This document shows positions 36,409 to 45,273 of a stretch of DNA of 64,000 bases, in pieces (the stretch's first letter is position 1; each line of letters starts with the position of its first letter). The DNA comes from Actinomyces qiguomingii (GTDB taxonomy: Bacteria > Actinomycetota > Actinomycetes > Actinomycetales > Actinomycetaceae). The stretch is from assembly GCF_004102025.1 (NCBI RefSeq), contig NZ_CP025228.1, positions 3,410,001 to 3,474,000 on the forward strand, read 5' to 3'. The notes beneath the pieces were generated by a model. That model worked only from the letters and a program-made list of their open reading frames with translations, had not been told where the DNA came from and ran no database searches. Made by a program: the position numbers and the translations under genes.

Positions 36409-37614
36409 GTGAACATCGAGGATGTGGAGGTCTTCGTCGGTATCGACGTGGGCAAGGCCGAGCACTGGGCCACGGCCCTGACCGACGACGGGAAGAAGAT
36501 CTTCGACAAGGCCCTACCCAACGACGAATCCAGGCTTAGGGACCTGTACGAGCGTCTGGGTGAGCATGGCCGGGTCCTGGTGGCTGTGGATCAGCCGGCA
36601 ACGATCGGGGCCCTGGCGGTGGCGGTGGCTCAGGCGATGGGTATCACCGTGGGCTACCTACCCGGCCTGTCCATGCGCAGGATCGCCGACCTGACCCCGG
36701 GCAATGCCAAGACCGACGCTCGCGATGCGGCGGTGATCGCGGATGCTGCCCGCACCATGCCCCACACGCTGCGAGCGATCGACGCCTCGGACAAGGACGC
36801 GGCCGCGTTGAGCATGCTCACAGGGTTTGACCTGGACCTGGCCCGCCAGGTCAATCAGACCGCTAACCGTATCCGGGGCCTGTACACCCAAATCCACCCA
36901 GCCCTGGAGACTGTGCTGGGCAAGTGGCTCGAACACGACCCAATACTGGAGGTGATCGCCGCCTGGCCCACCCCAGCCCACCTGCGCAAGGCCGGCCGGG
37001 CGCGGATTGACGCCAAGCTCAAATCCAAGGGCGCCAAGCGCCATGCCGCCTGGGCAAAAGCCATCACCGACGCCCTGAACAAGCAGACCGTCGTGGTCGC
37101 TGGTACCGACGCGGCCGGGGTGGTGCTGCCACACCTGGCCCGCCAGCTCATCGCCCTACACGCCCAACGCGACGATGTCGCCGCCCAGGTTGAGGCCCTG
37201 GTGGAGGCCCACCCTCTTTACCCGGTCCTGACCTCCATGCCCGGGGTGGGGGTCAGGACCGCCGCCGTCTTCCTGGCAGAGACCGCGGGCAAGACCTTTC
37301 CCTCCGGCGCCCACCTGGCCTCCTACGCCGGCCTGACACCAGTCACCCGGCGGTCGGGGTCCTCCATACGCGGCGAGTACGTCTCCCACGCGGGCAACAA
37401 GCGCCTCAAGAGAGCCATGTTCCTGTCAGCCTTCGCCTCCCTCAGATCCGACCCCGCATCCCGGGCCTACTACGACCGCAAACGCGCCCAGGGCAAGCGA
37501 CACAACCAAGCCATACTCGCACTCGCACACCGCCGCATACTCACCCTATACGCCATGATCCGAGACGGATCCCTCTACGACCCACCAGCCCAACAACTAC
37601 CCGCCGCCGCTTGA
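36409..37614 (+). CDS. IS110-family transposase
   Basis: The intact 401-residue transposase has an N-terminal RuvC-like DEDD domain, beginning VFVGIDVGKAEHW and including KTDARDA near residue 100. The C-terminal Tnp_20 domain has SMPGVGVRTAAVFLAE and FASYAGLTP-like LASYAGLTPVTRRSG with the conserved serine region. It catalyses insertion of the element guided by its own RNA. The start is GTG 36409 with AGGA close upstream. No frameshift or internal stop is seen, so the copy may be active. The element inserted between the adhesin locus and the methyltransferase. Confidence 0.95.
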   Translation: MNIEDVEVFVGIDVGKAEHWATALTDDGKKIFDKALPNDESRLRDLYERLGEHGRVLVAVDQPATIGALAVAVAQAMGITVGYLPGLSMRRIADLTPGNAKTDARDAAVIADAARTMPHTLRAIDASDKDAAALSMLTGFDLDLARQVNQTANRIRGLYTQIHPALETVLGKWLEHDPILEVIAAWPTPAHLRKAGRARIDAKLKSKGAKRHAAWAKAITDALNKQTVVVAGTDAAGVVLPHLARQLIALHAQRDDVAAQVEALVEAHPLYPVLTSMPGVGVRTAAVFLAETAGKTFPSGAHLASYAGLTPVTRRSGSSIRGEYVSHAGNKRLKRAMFLSAFASLRSDPASRAYYDRKRAQGKRHNQAILALAHRRILTLYAMIRDGSLYDPPAQQLPAAA

Positions 37615-37837
37615 CAAACCACATAGGGGCACCCCCCACCGCACGTTGCACCACCTCCGCACCTCTCCCACAACCGTCCCGAGGCCGTGCAACATCACCT
37701 CGTGTTTCTGCGCCAAGGACGGCCCCGGACTGCGGGCCGCAGCGCCTACAAGGCCAGTTAGACGTCAATAACACCAGTTAACGCTCTACTGAATACCCGC
37801 CAACCCTTCAACAGACCGTTAACAAGCATTGTTAACC

Positions 37838-38048
37838 GGCTCGTCGTGTTTGAGGGTGTGGTATATGAGGGCAGGCCCGCCGAAAGCCGACCTCGTACTT
37901 GGACCCCGTTCCTGCGCTTGGACCGCGCTTTTGCGGTTGGACCGTCTGAGAGTGCGTTTCAGGTGGTCCAACGGCAGCCAGACAGTCCAACCGCAGCCAG
38001 GTGGGCCAACGGCAGCTAGACGGTCCAACGGCAGCCAGGCAGTCCACT
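37838..38048. repeat. Dispersed TTGGACC/GGTCCAA repeat, copy B
   Basis: The left end GGCTCGTCGTGTTT matches 11 of 14 bases of the GGCTCTTCCGGTTT end of the 55355 element. TTGGACC units follow (from 37899), then the common core (37937-37971) and five or so GGTCCAA-type units in the reverse sense. The 37615-38512 interval contains this repeat, an inverted repeat and a duplicated gene end, but no gene. Confidence 0.8.
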
Positions 38049-38199
38049 GGATGAGGGCGTCGTTGCAGTAGGCATACGCCTGGGAGATGCCTGAGACTCC
38101 GCGCACCGGTCCCTCGATGCGGCGCAGAGGGGCGCGGGTCGCACTATGGCGCAACGGCGTGGGGAACCCGTGCGAGCCGCGCAACGGACATCCAGTTGG

Positions 38200-38321
38200 T
38201 GTCACAAAATGCAGCACTTTCAACCCTGCTGAGTCAGTAGGATCGGCGTGAACCGCATGATTGCGCGGCCGTGACGGGCGGCTGCGCCGCCCGAGCACGT
38301 AAAGTGCTGCATTTCGTGACA
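38200..38321. repeat. 122-bp element with 21-bp inverted ends
   Basis: Bases 38200-38220 and 38301-38321 are inverted copies with 20 of 21 matches (centre AAAGTGCTGCATTT). The 80 bases between them contain a perfect hairpin GGGCGGC-TGC-GCCGCCC (38276-38292). It could be a small MITE or a structured RNA. Confidence 0.7.
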
Positions 38322-38438
38322 GCGATGCGCGAGTGGAGCGCCTACGCCCATCAGGACAGTTGCCGGGATCGGTCGCGCAGGGCCCGGATATCACCCAGGA
38401 ATCGTCATCACCCAGCTCCGCCGCATGCGCCACGCCTG

Positions 38439-38552
38439 CCCTACTCCCACCGCAGCAGGCCGTCGGCAAGAAGACTGCGCCTCCAGTGCTCTGGAACTAG
38501 CCGCAGAGGCCCCTACTCCCACCGCAGCAGGCCGTCGGCAAGAAGACTGCGC
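38439..38552. repeat. Duplicated 3' end of the methyltransferase gene
   Basis: A 42-bp sequence at 38511-38552, which holds the last codons (SLLADGLLRWE) and stop of the methyltransferase, is repeated exactly at 38439-38480, 72 bases away, beyond the stop codon. Confidence 0.9.
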
Positions 38553-40321
38553 GTGGCGGCGACCATGCTTTCAGTTAGCTCCGCGCTCTCGGCACCAGTG
38601 AGCGCCGCCACCGCGGCGGCGATCTGCCCGACGCTCAGCTGTCCATCAGCCACGCTCACTAATGCCGCCAACGTTGTGTCCGCCCGCACCGTGCGGGCAA
38701 AACCGCCGCCCTGGCGCAGCAGGATCATGCTGGGCTCACTGTCACCGGGACGCAGGTGGCGCTCCTCTGTGACATCCGGGGCGACAACGGGGCGCAATTG
38801 CGCCACCGCCTCATCATCCATACCAGCCAGGCGACTGCGTGTGCGCACCGCCTGGGTCACGTGCTGCCCCAGGGGTACGACCGACCGAGTACCGATCTCC
38901 TCAAGCACCCGCCAGGGTGCCCGCCCCGGGTCGGCTAGGGGTTCCGGACGGTGCAGCACCACGTAGCCGAAGCCGATGGCCTGTACGTCTCGGCTCTCAA
39001 AATCCTCAATCCAGGCCTCCAGTGCGGCCTCGAAACCGGGGCGGTCACGCTCGGGAGTTGAGCCGCCATCGCGCAACCACATGATGGCGTACTCCACCGG
39101 ATCCTGCACCTCTCGCTGAATCACCCAGGCGTCGACGTCTTCTCCCAACCAGCTGCTCACGCGCTCTCGCCAGTCCACAGCTCCGTGATGCTCCCAGTTG
39201 CCGAGCATGACGGCCATACCACCGGGATTCAGGTATGACCCGAGTGCGGGCAGGAGTGTAGGAAGAACGGGGCCGCCGGCATCGCGGTACTCCATCAGCG
39301 GCAGGCCTGCCTTCCGCACCGCGGGCGGGGTGATGACGAAGGGTGGGTTGGTGGCGATCAGGTCGAAACGGCGACCGACCACCGGTTCCAGGAAGGACCC
39401 ACGACGCAGTTCCAGACGTTCGGGATCGGCGCCGGCCAGGGCCGTGTTGAAGGCGGTGTAGGCCAGTGCCCGCGCGGAGATGTCGGTGGCGACGACATGG
39501 TCCGCGTGGCGCAACAGATACAGGGTTTGGATGCCGCAACCACAGCCCAGGTCTAGGGCGGTGTTCACCTGCGTGCGTGGTGTCAGGGAGGCCAGGGTGA
39601 GACCCGCGCCGCCGATACCCAGGACGTGGTCGGGGGCGAGTTGGCCCTGTGAGACCAGCTCGCCCAGATCGGAGGCGACCCACCAGCGCACATCCCCGGC
39701 TTCGTCTTTGGCCTCATGGGGACGCAGATCAACAACCGCCCGTATCCGTTTCCCCGGCGCGGTTAAGGCTCCCCCAGAACTCGCGGGACCGCCGCCCGAA
39801 ACCGTCCCTCCCCCACTGCCGACGTCATCTCCCACTGGAGCGACCAGCCCCATGGCCCGGGCTCCGGCCGCACCGGTGCGCGGCAGGACGGCATCCAATT
39901 CAGCCGCATACACCGGCTCCCCTAGCATGAACACAGCGGTGAGCACAGCGATGGGATCCCTTGCGCCGTCTGCCCCGGTGCCGGCGCGCGCCGCTCTTAG
40001 CATCTCCCGCACCCTGCGCAGCGCAGGATAGCGCTGTTCTCGACGCAGGGCGGCGTCGGCGGCCGGCCCAAGCAGTCGGGCAACGGCGTCCACTCCCCAG
40101 CCACTGTCCTTCAGATCAGCACGTAGTGCTTCGGCCTGGGCCTGGGTCGCCACGGGTGGAGGGGTGGGAGACAGAGCAGGTGGAGGGGTGGAAGACGCCA
40201 CGGGTGGCGGAGTGGGAGACGGAGCGGATGGAGGGGTGGGAGACGGAGCGGGTGGAGGGGTGGAAGACGCCACGGGTGGCGGAGTGGACGCATGTGTAGG
40301 TGAGGGGGCGGCTTCGGTCAT
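38513..40321 (-). CDS. Class I SAM-dependent methyltransferase with Pro/Thr-rich N-terminus
   Basis: The 602-residue protein has a Rossmann methyltransferase core: motif I ALDLGCGCGIQTLYL near residue 253, an acidic ATDISARAL strand, and NPPF near 324. NPPF is typical of N-methyltransferases acting on bases or amide nitrogens (RsmC/PrmC-like). About 200 residues lie before the core and 200 after, the last part probably a winged-helix-like domain. The first 58 residues are a low-complexity repeat of TPPP with short spacers, which seems recent. No membrane or signal segment is seen. TACGGT lies 7 bases before the ATG. The substrate is unknown; rRNA or a protein are both possible. Confidence 0.8.
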   Translation of the reverse strand: MTEAAPSPTHASTPPPVASSTPPPAPSPTPPSAPSPTPPPVASSTPPPALSPTPPPVATQAQAEALRADLKDSGWGVDAVARLLGPAADAALRREQRYPALRRVREMLRAARAGTGADGARDPIAVLTAVFMLGEPVYAAELDAVLPRTGAAGARAMGLVAPVGDDVGSGGGTVSGGGPASSGGALTAPGKRIRAVVDLRPHEAKDEAGDVRWWVASDLGELVSQGQLAPDHVLGIGGAGLTLASLTPRTQVNTALDLGCGCGIQTLYLLRHADHVVATDISARALAYTAFNTALAGADPERLELRRGSFLEPVVGRRFDLIATNPPFVITPPAVRKAGLPLMEYRDAGGPVLPTLLPALGSYLNPGGMAVMLGNWEHHGAVDWRERVSSWLGEDVDAWVIQREVQDPVEYAIMWLRDGGSTPERDRPGFEAALEAWIEDFESRDVQAIGFGYVVLHRPEPLADPGRAPWRVLEEIGTRSVVPLGQHVTQAVRTRSRLAGMDDEAVAQLRPVVAPDVTEERHLRPGDSEPSMILLRQGGGFARTVRADTTLAALVSVADGQLSVGQIAAAVAALTGAESAELTESMVAATRSLLADGLLRWE

Positions 40322-40328
40322 GGTCGCG

Positions 40329-40334
40329 ACCGTA
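40329..40334 (-). promoter_or_regulatory. TANNNT -10 box, candidate leaderless start (methyltransferase)
   Basis: TACGGT on the minus strand is followed after 7 bases by the ATG at 40321, with no Shine-Dalgarno sequence. Confidence 0.4.
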
Positions 40335-40355
40335 CCCGTGTCGGTCCGCCGGTGT

Positions 40356-41603
40356 TCACCAGCCGAGCATGTCCATGCCGACGCTCATCACCACCGGGAC
40401 GATGCCCAGGATGATGAAAGCTGGCAGGAAACAGGTCCCCAGTGGTAGGACCAGCCGGACCGCCAGCCGCTCGGCGGCCTCCTCGTCGGCGGCCTGCCTG
40501 CCGGCGCGCAGGGAGGCAGCGGTGCCGGCCAGCAGGGGCGCGGGTGAGGCCCCGTCCTCCCAGCCTGGCCGCAGACAGGCCTTGAGTCGAGCGTGCCGCT
40601 GTTCCTCATCCCGGCCCCGACTCCGCCCCCACCGCCCGGACCACTCCCCCGGGTCCGGTTCGTCGGCGCCGTCCTGTCCACGGCCGGCCCGCCATGCCTC
40701 CTCCCAGTCGGCCCCCAGAAGCAGGGCCCGCCCAACGACGCCGAGCTCCTCGTCCTCCAAGGCGTCGCCAAGCGCCTGCAGCGCCCCGGGAACGGACGCT
40801 CCGGCCGCGAGCGCGGCCCCGGCCAGGTCAAGCACGAGGGCCTCATCGATCTCCTCCACCGACGCGACCGCAGCCGCGACCAAGCGTGCCGTCAACCAGT
40901 GGCCGACCACCATGAGGACAACGCCGACCAGTCCCAGGGCGCTTCCCCATGCGCCGTCGAAAAGCATCTGCCCGGGGTGGGCGCCGATAGCGGACCCCAG
41001 CAGTAGTCCGATGGGCGGCAGCATAGCCAGCAGGCGGGCGGTGGAACGTGGGCCGGACAGGGCGGTGCGACGGGAGGCGTCGGCGTGCCCGCAGTCCGCC
41101 ACTCCCGTTGCGACCGCCTCCAGCACGCCGGCGAGCGGGGCGCCCAGCGCCGTGGTCAGGCGGCAGGCCGCCACGGCCCCGGGCACGGCCGCGGCAGTGA
41201 GGCGTCGGCGAGCATTGCGTGCGCGTCGCCCCGGCAGCGGTGGCTCCCAGTGCCAGCGCCCCTCCCACCGCCCGGGCAGCCATCCGCCCGCCGGCTGCCG
41301 AGCCAGAGCCAACAGGGCGGGGGGTACGCCGTCGTCGCCCGGGTGGGTGTCTTCGCTGATGCCGGCGCGTTCAAGCGCGCGGGCCCAGGCTCGCTGCGGG
41401 GTAGCGCCGGCACGCAGCAGGGTGGCCACCTCGGTCAGCAGTAGGCCGAGGTCGAGGTCCGCCGCACCGGGATGGGCCGGGCGGGCCAGGGCTCCGGCAT
41501 GGTGCGCGCCGAGCGCGGCCGGCGCCTCACGGCGGGCGGGCAGCAGGATCACGGCGGCGGCCAGTGCCACCAGCAGTCCGGCCAATAACTGTGCGCCGGT
41601 CAT
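40356..41603 (-). CDS. Type II secretion F-domain protein: fused TadB/TadC-like
   Basis: The 415-residue inner-membrane protein appears to combine two T2SSF (TadB/TadC) units. The first helical unit is LDLGLLLTEVATLLRAGATPQRAWARAL (about residue 50), the second ALVLDLAGAALAAGASVPGALQALGDAL (about 230). Membrane segments are at about 6-22, 170-185, 200-225 and the C-terminal 385-412. Such proteins form the platform of the Tad pilus machine. Its start overlaps the TadA-like ATPase stop by 4 bases (ATGA), so they are coupled. In most actinobacteria the two platform proteins are separate genes and are followed by a prepilin and TadE/F genes; here the methyltransferase follows after 34 bases. Confidence 0.8.
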   Translation of the reverse strand: MTGAQLLAGLLVALAAAVILLPARREAPAALGAHHAGALARPAHPGAADLDLGLLLTEVATLLRAGATPQRAWARALERAGISEDTHPGDDGVPPALLALARQPAGGWLPGRWEGRWHWEPPLPGRRARNARRRLTAAAVPGAVAACRLTTALGAPLAGVLEAVATGVADCGHADASRRTALSGPRSTARLLAMLPPIGLLLGSAIGAHPGQMLFDGAWGSALGLVGVVLMVVGHWLTARLVAAAVASVEEIDEALVLDLAGAALAAGASVPGALQALGDALEDEELGVVGRALLLGADWEEAWRAGRGQDGADEPDPGEWSGRWGRSRGRDEEQRHARLKACLRPGWEDGASPAPLLAGTAASLRAGRQAADEEAAERLAVRLVLPLGTCFLPAFIILGIVPVVMSVGMDMLGW

Positions 41604-42958
41604 GGTCGGCTCCGACGCCGGTCCGCCCGCACGTGTGAGCGGGCCCCGGCGGTTGTGACCCCGAGCGCCTCGTCAGCACCTTCCCGGGGTGGGTCCGGCC
41701 GCTCCGCGTTCGTGTCGGCACCCAGGGCGCTAGCCACCGGAGCGTCCCCAATCCGCTGGGCCAGGCGGTCTACACCGGGGCCCGGGTGGATCTTGCCGTC
41801 GTCGGCCAGGACCAGTGCGTCCCGGCAGCGCATTTGCTCCCCGTCCCGCTCCAGTACGGCGACCGCGGTAACCCGTCGCAGCGCCGTGGCACCCAGGCGG
41901 GTCTGACGCCGCAGGTGGACCACGGCGTCGAGGGCACTGACCGCCTGCGCGACGACGGCGCCCTGTCCCATGCCGGCCAGGGCACCCAGGGCGGTCAGGC
42001 GGGCGGGCACGTCCCCGGGCGAGTTGGCGTGCAGGGTGGCCCAGCCGCCCTCGTGACCGGTGTTCAGCGCGGTCAGAACGTCACGGACTTCCGGGCCACG
42101 GCATTCTCCGAGCACGATCCGGTCCGGGCGCATGCGCAGGGCGGTGCGCACCAGCGTGGTCATGGGGACCGCGCCGACGCCCTGAACATTGTCCCCGCGC
42201 TCCTGTAGATGGATGACGTGGGGATGGTCGGGGCGCAGTTCGCTGGCCTCCTCTATGCAGACGATCCGCTCATCGGCGGGCACCAGCCCCAGCAGGGCCG
42301 CCAGCAGGGTGGTCTTGCCGGTGCCGGTGGCGCCGGTGACCAAGCAGTTGGCGCGACCGGCCACGAGTTCGCCCAGCACGGCGTCCAGGCCGGGGGCGAT
42401 GGTGCCCACATCCACCAGTTCGGCGATGGTGAAGGCGTGGCGCCGCTTGGTGCGCAGGCAGATGAGCGTGCCGTCGGCGCTCAGCGGAGGCAGGACGGCG
42501 TTCAGACGGGTGCCGTCGGGGAGCGTGACGTCCACGATTGGGCTGGCGTCATCCAGTCGGCGCCCGCAGGCAGCGGCCATGCGCACGGCCAGCGCCCGCA
42601 CTTCGGGCTCGGGCAGGGTGGCGTCGGCCACCGGTTCCAGCCCCCTGCCGCGGTCGATCCAGGTGCGGCCGGCACCGACCAGCACGTCGGTGACGCCGTC
42701 GAGCTCCAGGAGCGGTTGGAGCACGGGACCGGCACCGGAAACATCGGCCTGCACGTGTCGAGTCAACCGGGCCAGGCCACCGGCGCCGGTGGTTGGCGAG
42801 GCCCCGGAGCCGAGGGCGGCGTCGAGGCTGGCGCCGCGGGCTAGGGCGCCGCGCACTCGGCTCAGCTCCTCGCGGCGCGTCGGCGGGGAGCCCGGCGCCG
42901 GTGCCGCATTCGCCGGAGTGTGCGCAAGCGGACCCGTGGGTGATGGGGCGGCTGCCAT
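41600..42958 (-). CDS. TadA/CpaF-family secretion ATPase
   Basis: The 452-residue cytoplasmic ATPase powers the Tad pilus. It has Walker A GATGTGKTT near residue 210, an Asp box (IVCIEEASEL), Walker B-type RMRPDRIVLGECRGPE, and the His box in GGWATLHANSPGDVPARL. An N-terminal domain of about 170 residues carries VLVGAGRTWIDRGRGLEP and the arginine-rich stretch, as in CpaF. The first 40 residues are Pro/Ala-rich and the C-terminal 60 are charged and disordered. It follows the Ssd-like gene by 2 bases. Confidence 0.93.
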   Translation of the reverse strand: MAAAPSPTGPLAHTPANAAPAPGSPPTRREELSRVRGALARGASLDAALGSGASPTTGAGGLARLTRHVQADVSGAGPVLQPLLELDGVTDVLVGAGRTWIDRGRGLEPVADATLPEPEVRALAVRMAAACGRRLDDASPIVDVTLPDGTRLNAVLPPLSADGTLICLRTKRRHAFTIAELVDVGTIAPGLDAVLGELVAGRANCLVTGATGTGKTTLLAALLGLVPADERIVCIEEASELRPDHPHVIHLQERGDNVQGVGAVPMTTLVRTALRMRPDRIVLGECRGPEVRDVLTALNTGHEGGWATLHANSPGDVPARLTALGALAGMGQGAVVAQAVSALDAVVHLRRQTRLGATALRRVTAVAVLERDGEQMRCRDALVLADDGKIHPGPGVDRLAQRIGDAPVASALGADTNAERPDPPREGADEALGVTTAGARSHVRADRRRSRP

Positions 42959-42960
42959 GG

Positions 42961-44058
42961 CTACTCCTCGAATGTGTCGCCGTCGGCCAGCAGCAGCTCG
43001 GCGACGGCGCGAGCCTGAGTGCGCAGGGCGCCGCGGCCACGGGTCGGGTCGTCCCCGCGGGCGATGCGCTGGGCGACGGCGCGCTCATGCGGCAGGACGG
43101 CGATGATCTCGGTGCGCGTCATTAGGGCGAGTTCATCGGGGGTGACGTCCTCACCGACCTTGCGCACCACCGTGCACACCCGGGGCGGCCCGGCTGCCTC
43201 CGGTGCGCCGGGCGTCCCATGCCCGGCATCCGGGGCCTTGAGCCTGGCGGCGAGCGCCTCGGCGGCGACGGCCGAGCGCAGGTCGAGCCCGGACAGGAGC
43301 AGGATGATGGCGCCCGCGGGCGGGTCAATGCCACGGGGCAGGTCCAGCAGCACCAGATCGTGCTTGGCACGCAGGGCGGCCAGGGCGGGTCGCAGCTGGA
43401 GCGGATCGCGGACGCCGCCCCGTCCATCCCCGGTCAGCACGGGCATGCCCAGCCAGGCGGGCAGGGCGGTGATGAGCTTGTCCGGCCGGAAGGCGGGCTC
43501 GTCTGCGGGTAGGTCCGCCCAACGCAGACCGGGCAGCACGCCGTCGCCCATGAGCAGTCCCAGGCCGCCGGCAGGGTCGGCGTCAACTATGGCGACGCGG
43601 TTCCCCCGCGCGTGGCAGGCGCGGGCGAGGTGAAGGAGGAAGGTGCTGGCGCCGAGCCCGCCGCGGGCCCCGGTGACCACGATGAGACGGGCCCGCGGCG
43701 GGTGCTGCGCGGCCAGCAGCATGGCGAGGAGGTGGTCGGTGCCTTCGGGGGTGCAGCAACGCTCGAGGCTGCCGCAAATGATTCCGGGCTCCGCCGGCAT
43801 CTGTCGGCTCGCTTCTGGAACTAGCAGCACTACGGCGCCGACATCAGAATCGGCGAGTATGCCGCGGGCTTTGCCGACCGGTTCGTCGGTGGGGCCGAGC
43901 AGGATCGGGCGGGAGCCGGTGCAGGTGCGTACGGTTTCCGCGGGGAAGCCCGCTGGCAGCACGGGCGGGACGGAGCCGGGGAGGGCGGCCGCGCCCGCTT
44001 CCGTGGGTGTGTCGACGACTACCCGCACATTGGGGGCGAGCAGGGTGGCGTTGTCCAT
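42961..44058 (-). CDS. Ssd/CpaE-like MinD-superfamily protein of the Tad locus
   Basis: The 365-residue protein has a MinD/ParA-type domain whose P-loop is degenerate (VTGARGGLGASTFLLHLA, about 128-145, without the usual GKT lysine). VAIVDADPAGG follows, and LVLLDLPRG serves as Walker B. This matches the septum-site-determining protein Ssd of mycobacteria and TadZ/CpaE proteins, which place Tad machines at a pole. The N-terminal 120 residues are a receiver-like region without clear phosphorylation residues. AGGAGGAG before the ATG gives an excellent ribosome site. It begins the run Ssd-TadA-TadB/C. Confidence 0.85.
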   Translation of the reverse strand: MDNATLLAPNVRVVVDTPTEAGAAALPGSVPPVLPAGFPAETVRTCTGSRPILLGPTDEPVGKARGILADSDVGAVVLLVPEASRQMPAEPGIICGSLERCCTPEGTDHLLAMLLAAQHPPRARLIVVTGARGGLGASTFLLHLARACHARGNRVAIVDADPAGGLGLLMGDGVLPGLRWADLPADEPAFRPDKLITALPAWLGMPVLTGDGRGGVRDPLQLRPALAALRAKHDLVLLDLPRGIDPPAGAIILLLSGLDLRSAVAAEALAARLKAPDAGHGTPGAPEAAGPPRVCTVVRKVGEDVTPDELALMTRTEIIAVLPHERAVAQRIARGDDPTRGRGALRTQARAVAELLLADGDTFEE

Positions 44059-44135
44059 GGCTCCTCCTGGCGTGATCCCGCGGGCGGGCGGCCCGCATGT
44101 CTCCGACCGCCATTAGGTTGCGTCGGGACAGCCTC

Positions 44136-45206
44136 CTAGCGCTGGCCGCTTGTGGATGGCGTCTGGGAGGGTGGTTCCCAACGGCGCCTGTGGATAACGG
44201 CGCCGGCCTGGACGGAGCGACAGATGGACTGGGCCTCCTGGATGCCGACGAGCACCGCTTCGGCCTGCCACACGATCCAGTCGACAACGTCGGCGGGGCG
44301 CCCGGAGGCATAAGCGGCGGCAGCGTCTGCGTAGGCGCCGGGCGTGCGTGCGGCGTACTGGTCGGTTACCGCCACGCCGGTGGGCTCCAGGCCGTCGCGG
44401 GTGATCAGGTGGCGCACCAGCAGGCGGCCGACGGCGGCGTTGCCGGCTATGAAGGGACGGGCGGTGAGCATTTCACCGTGGACGACGGCGGCGCGCACCA
44501 GCGCGGGTGCGCCTGGGACGTCGATGAGATCGAGCAGGGCGTTGATGCGTGCACTGAGTGCTTGGGCGTCGGGGGCCGTGCCGGGGCCGCCCTCCAGCGG
44601 GGGCCGGCCCGGTCCGCGGGGGATGGCCACGGCGTCCAGGGGGATGCGTCCGGTAGTGGCCAGCGGCCCGGCGACGTCGCGATGGAGCGTGGCCAGCAGG
44701 GCGCGGGGGCTCGGCTGGGCCGGGCGGGTGCTGCCGCGCAGATCGGGCATCCACTCGCCCAGACGCACACCGGCGCGCCACAGGCCGGCAGCGGCGTCGA
44801 GGGCGGGGTCGCCGGTGGCGGCTTCGCTCAGGGCGCGGCCCGCAACGGCGTCGCGCAGCACCGTCGCGGGCAGGACCGCACCCTCGATGGCGGCGGAGGC
44901 GATGGCTCCCCGGATGGCGGACTCTGCGCGGGCCTCCCGCCAGCGACGCCGCAGGGCCTGGTGCCAGCGCAGCTCGGCGGAGGCCTCGCGCAGGGCCTCC
45001 TCGGCGCGCCGGACCCGCGGGTCGGCGGCGAGCGCCTCCAGCGCCCAGACGGCAGGGGTGGGGCGGGCTGGACGCCGAACACCGCTAGAGCGGGCGCCGG
45101 CGGCTGGGGACACCGTGTTTCGCGCCCTTTCGTCCTCAGCAGTGTCGTGTTGCCGCGCTGGCCGCTCCTCCGGCGGCGGGCCGATCGACACTCCCATGCT
45201 GATCAC
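44136..45206 (-). CDS. Fic-fold protein with degenerate active site
   Basis: The 356-residue protein has a Fic-like arrangement: an inhibitory-helix motif S-x3-E-G (SAAIEG, about residue 110) and, near residue 265, RPFIAGNAAVGRLLVR, which aligns with the Fic motif HPFxxGNGRxGR. The catalytic His is Arg, the acidic residue is Ala, and the second Gly-Arg is Ala-Ala, so AMP transfer is unlikely. The first 50 residues are polar. GTG 45206 is the preferred start because TACAGT lies 6 bases upstream; ATG 45197 is the alternative. It precedes the Tad genes by 77 bases and may be co-transcribed. A structural or regulatory role is a guess. Confidence 0.65.
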   Translation of the reverse strand: MISMGVSIGPPPEERPARQHDTAEDERARNTVSPAAGARSSGVRRPARPTPAVWALEALAADPRVRRAEEALREASAELRWHQALRRRWREARAESAIRGAIASAAIEGAVLPATVLRDAVAGRALSEAATGDPALDAAAGLWRAGVRLGEWMPDLRGSTRPAQPSPRALLATLHRDVAGPLATTGRIPLDAVAIPRGPGRPPLEGGPGTAPDAQALSARINALLDLIDVPGAPALVRAAVVHGEMLTARPFIAGNAAVGRLLVRHLITRDGLEPTGVAVTDQYAARTPGAYADAAAAYASGRPADVVDWIVWQAEAVLVGIQEAQSICRSVQAGAVIHRRRWEPPSQTPSTSGQR

Positions 45207-45212
45207 GGGGCC

Positions 45213-45218
45213 ACTGTA
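45213..45218 (-). promoter_or_regulatory. TANNNT -10 box, candidate leaderless start (Fic-like gene)
   Basis: TACAGT on the minus strand is followed after 6 bases by GTG 45206, with no Shine-Dalgarno sequence. Confidence 0.4.
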
Positions 45219-45273
45219 TGCACGTGGACGGAGCCCACCTCAAGCCGGGGAGTATGCGGCTACGTCGTAAACC

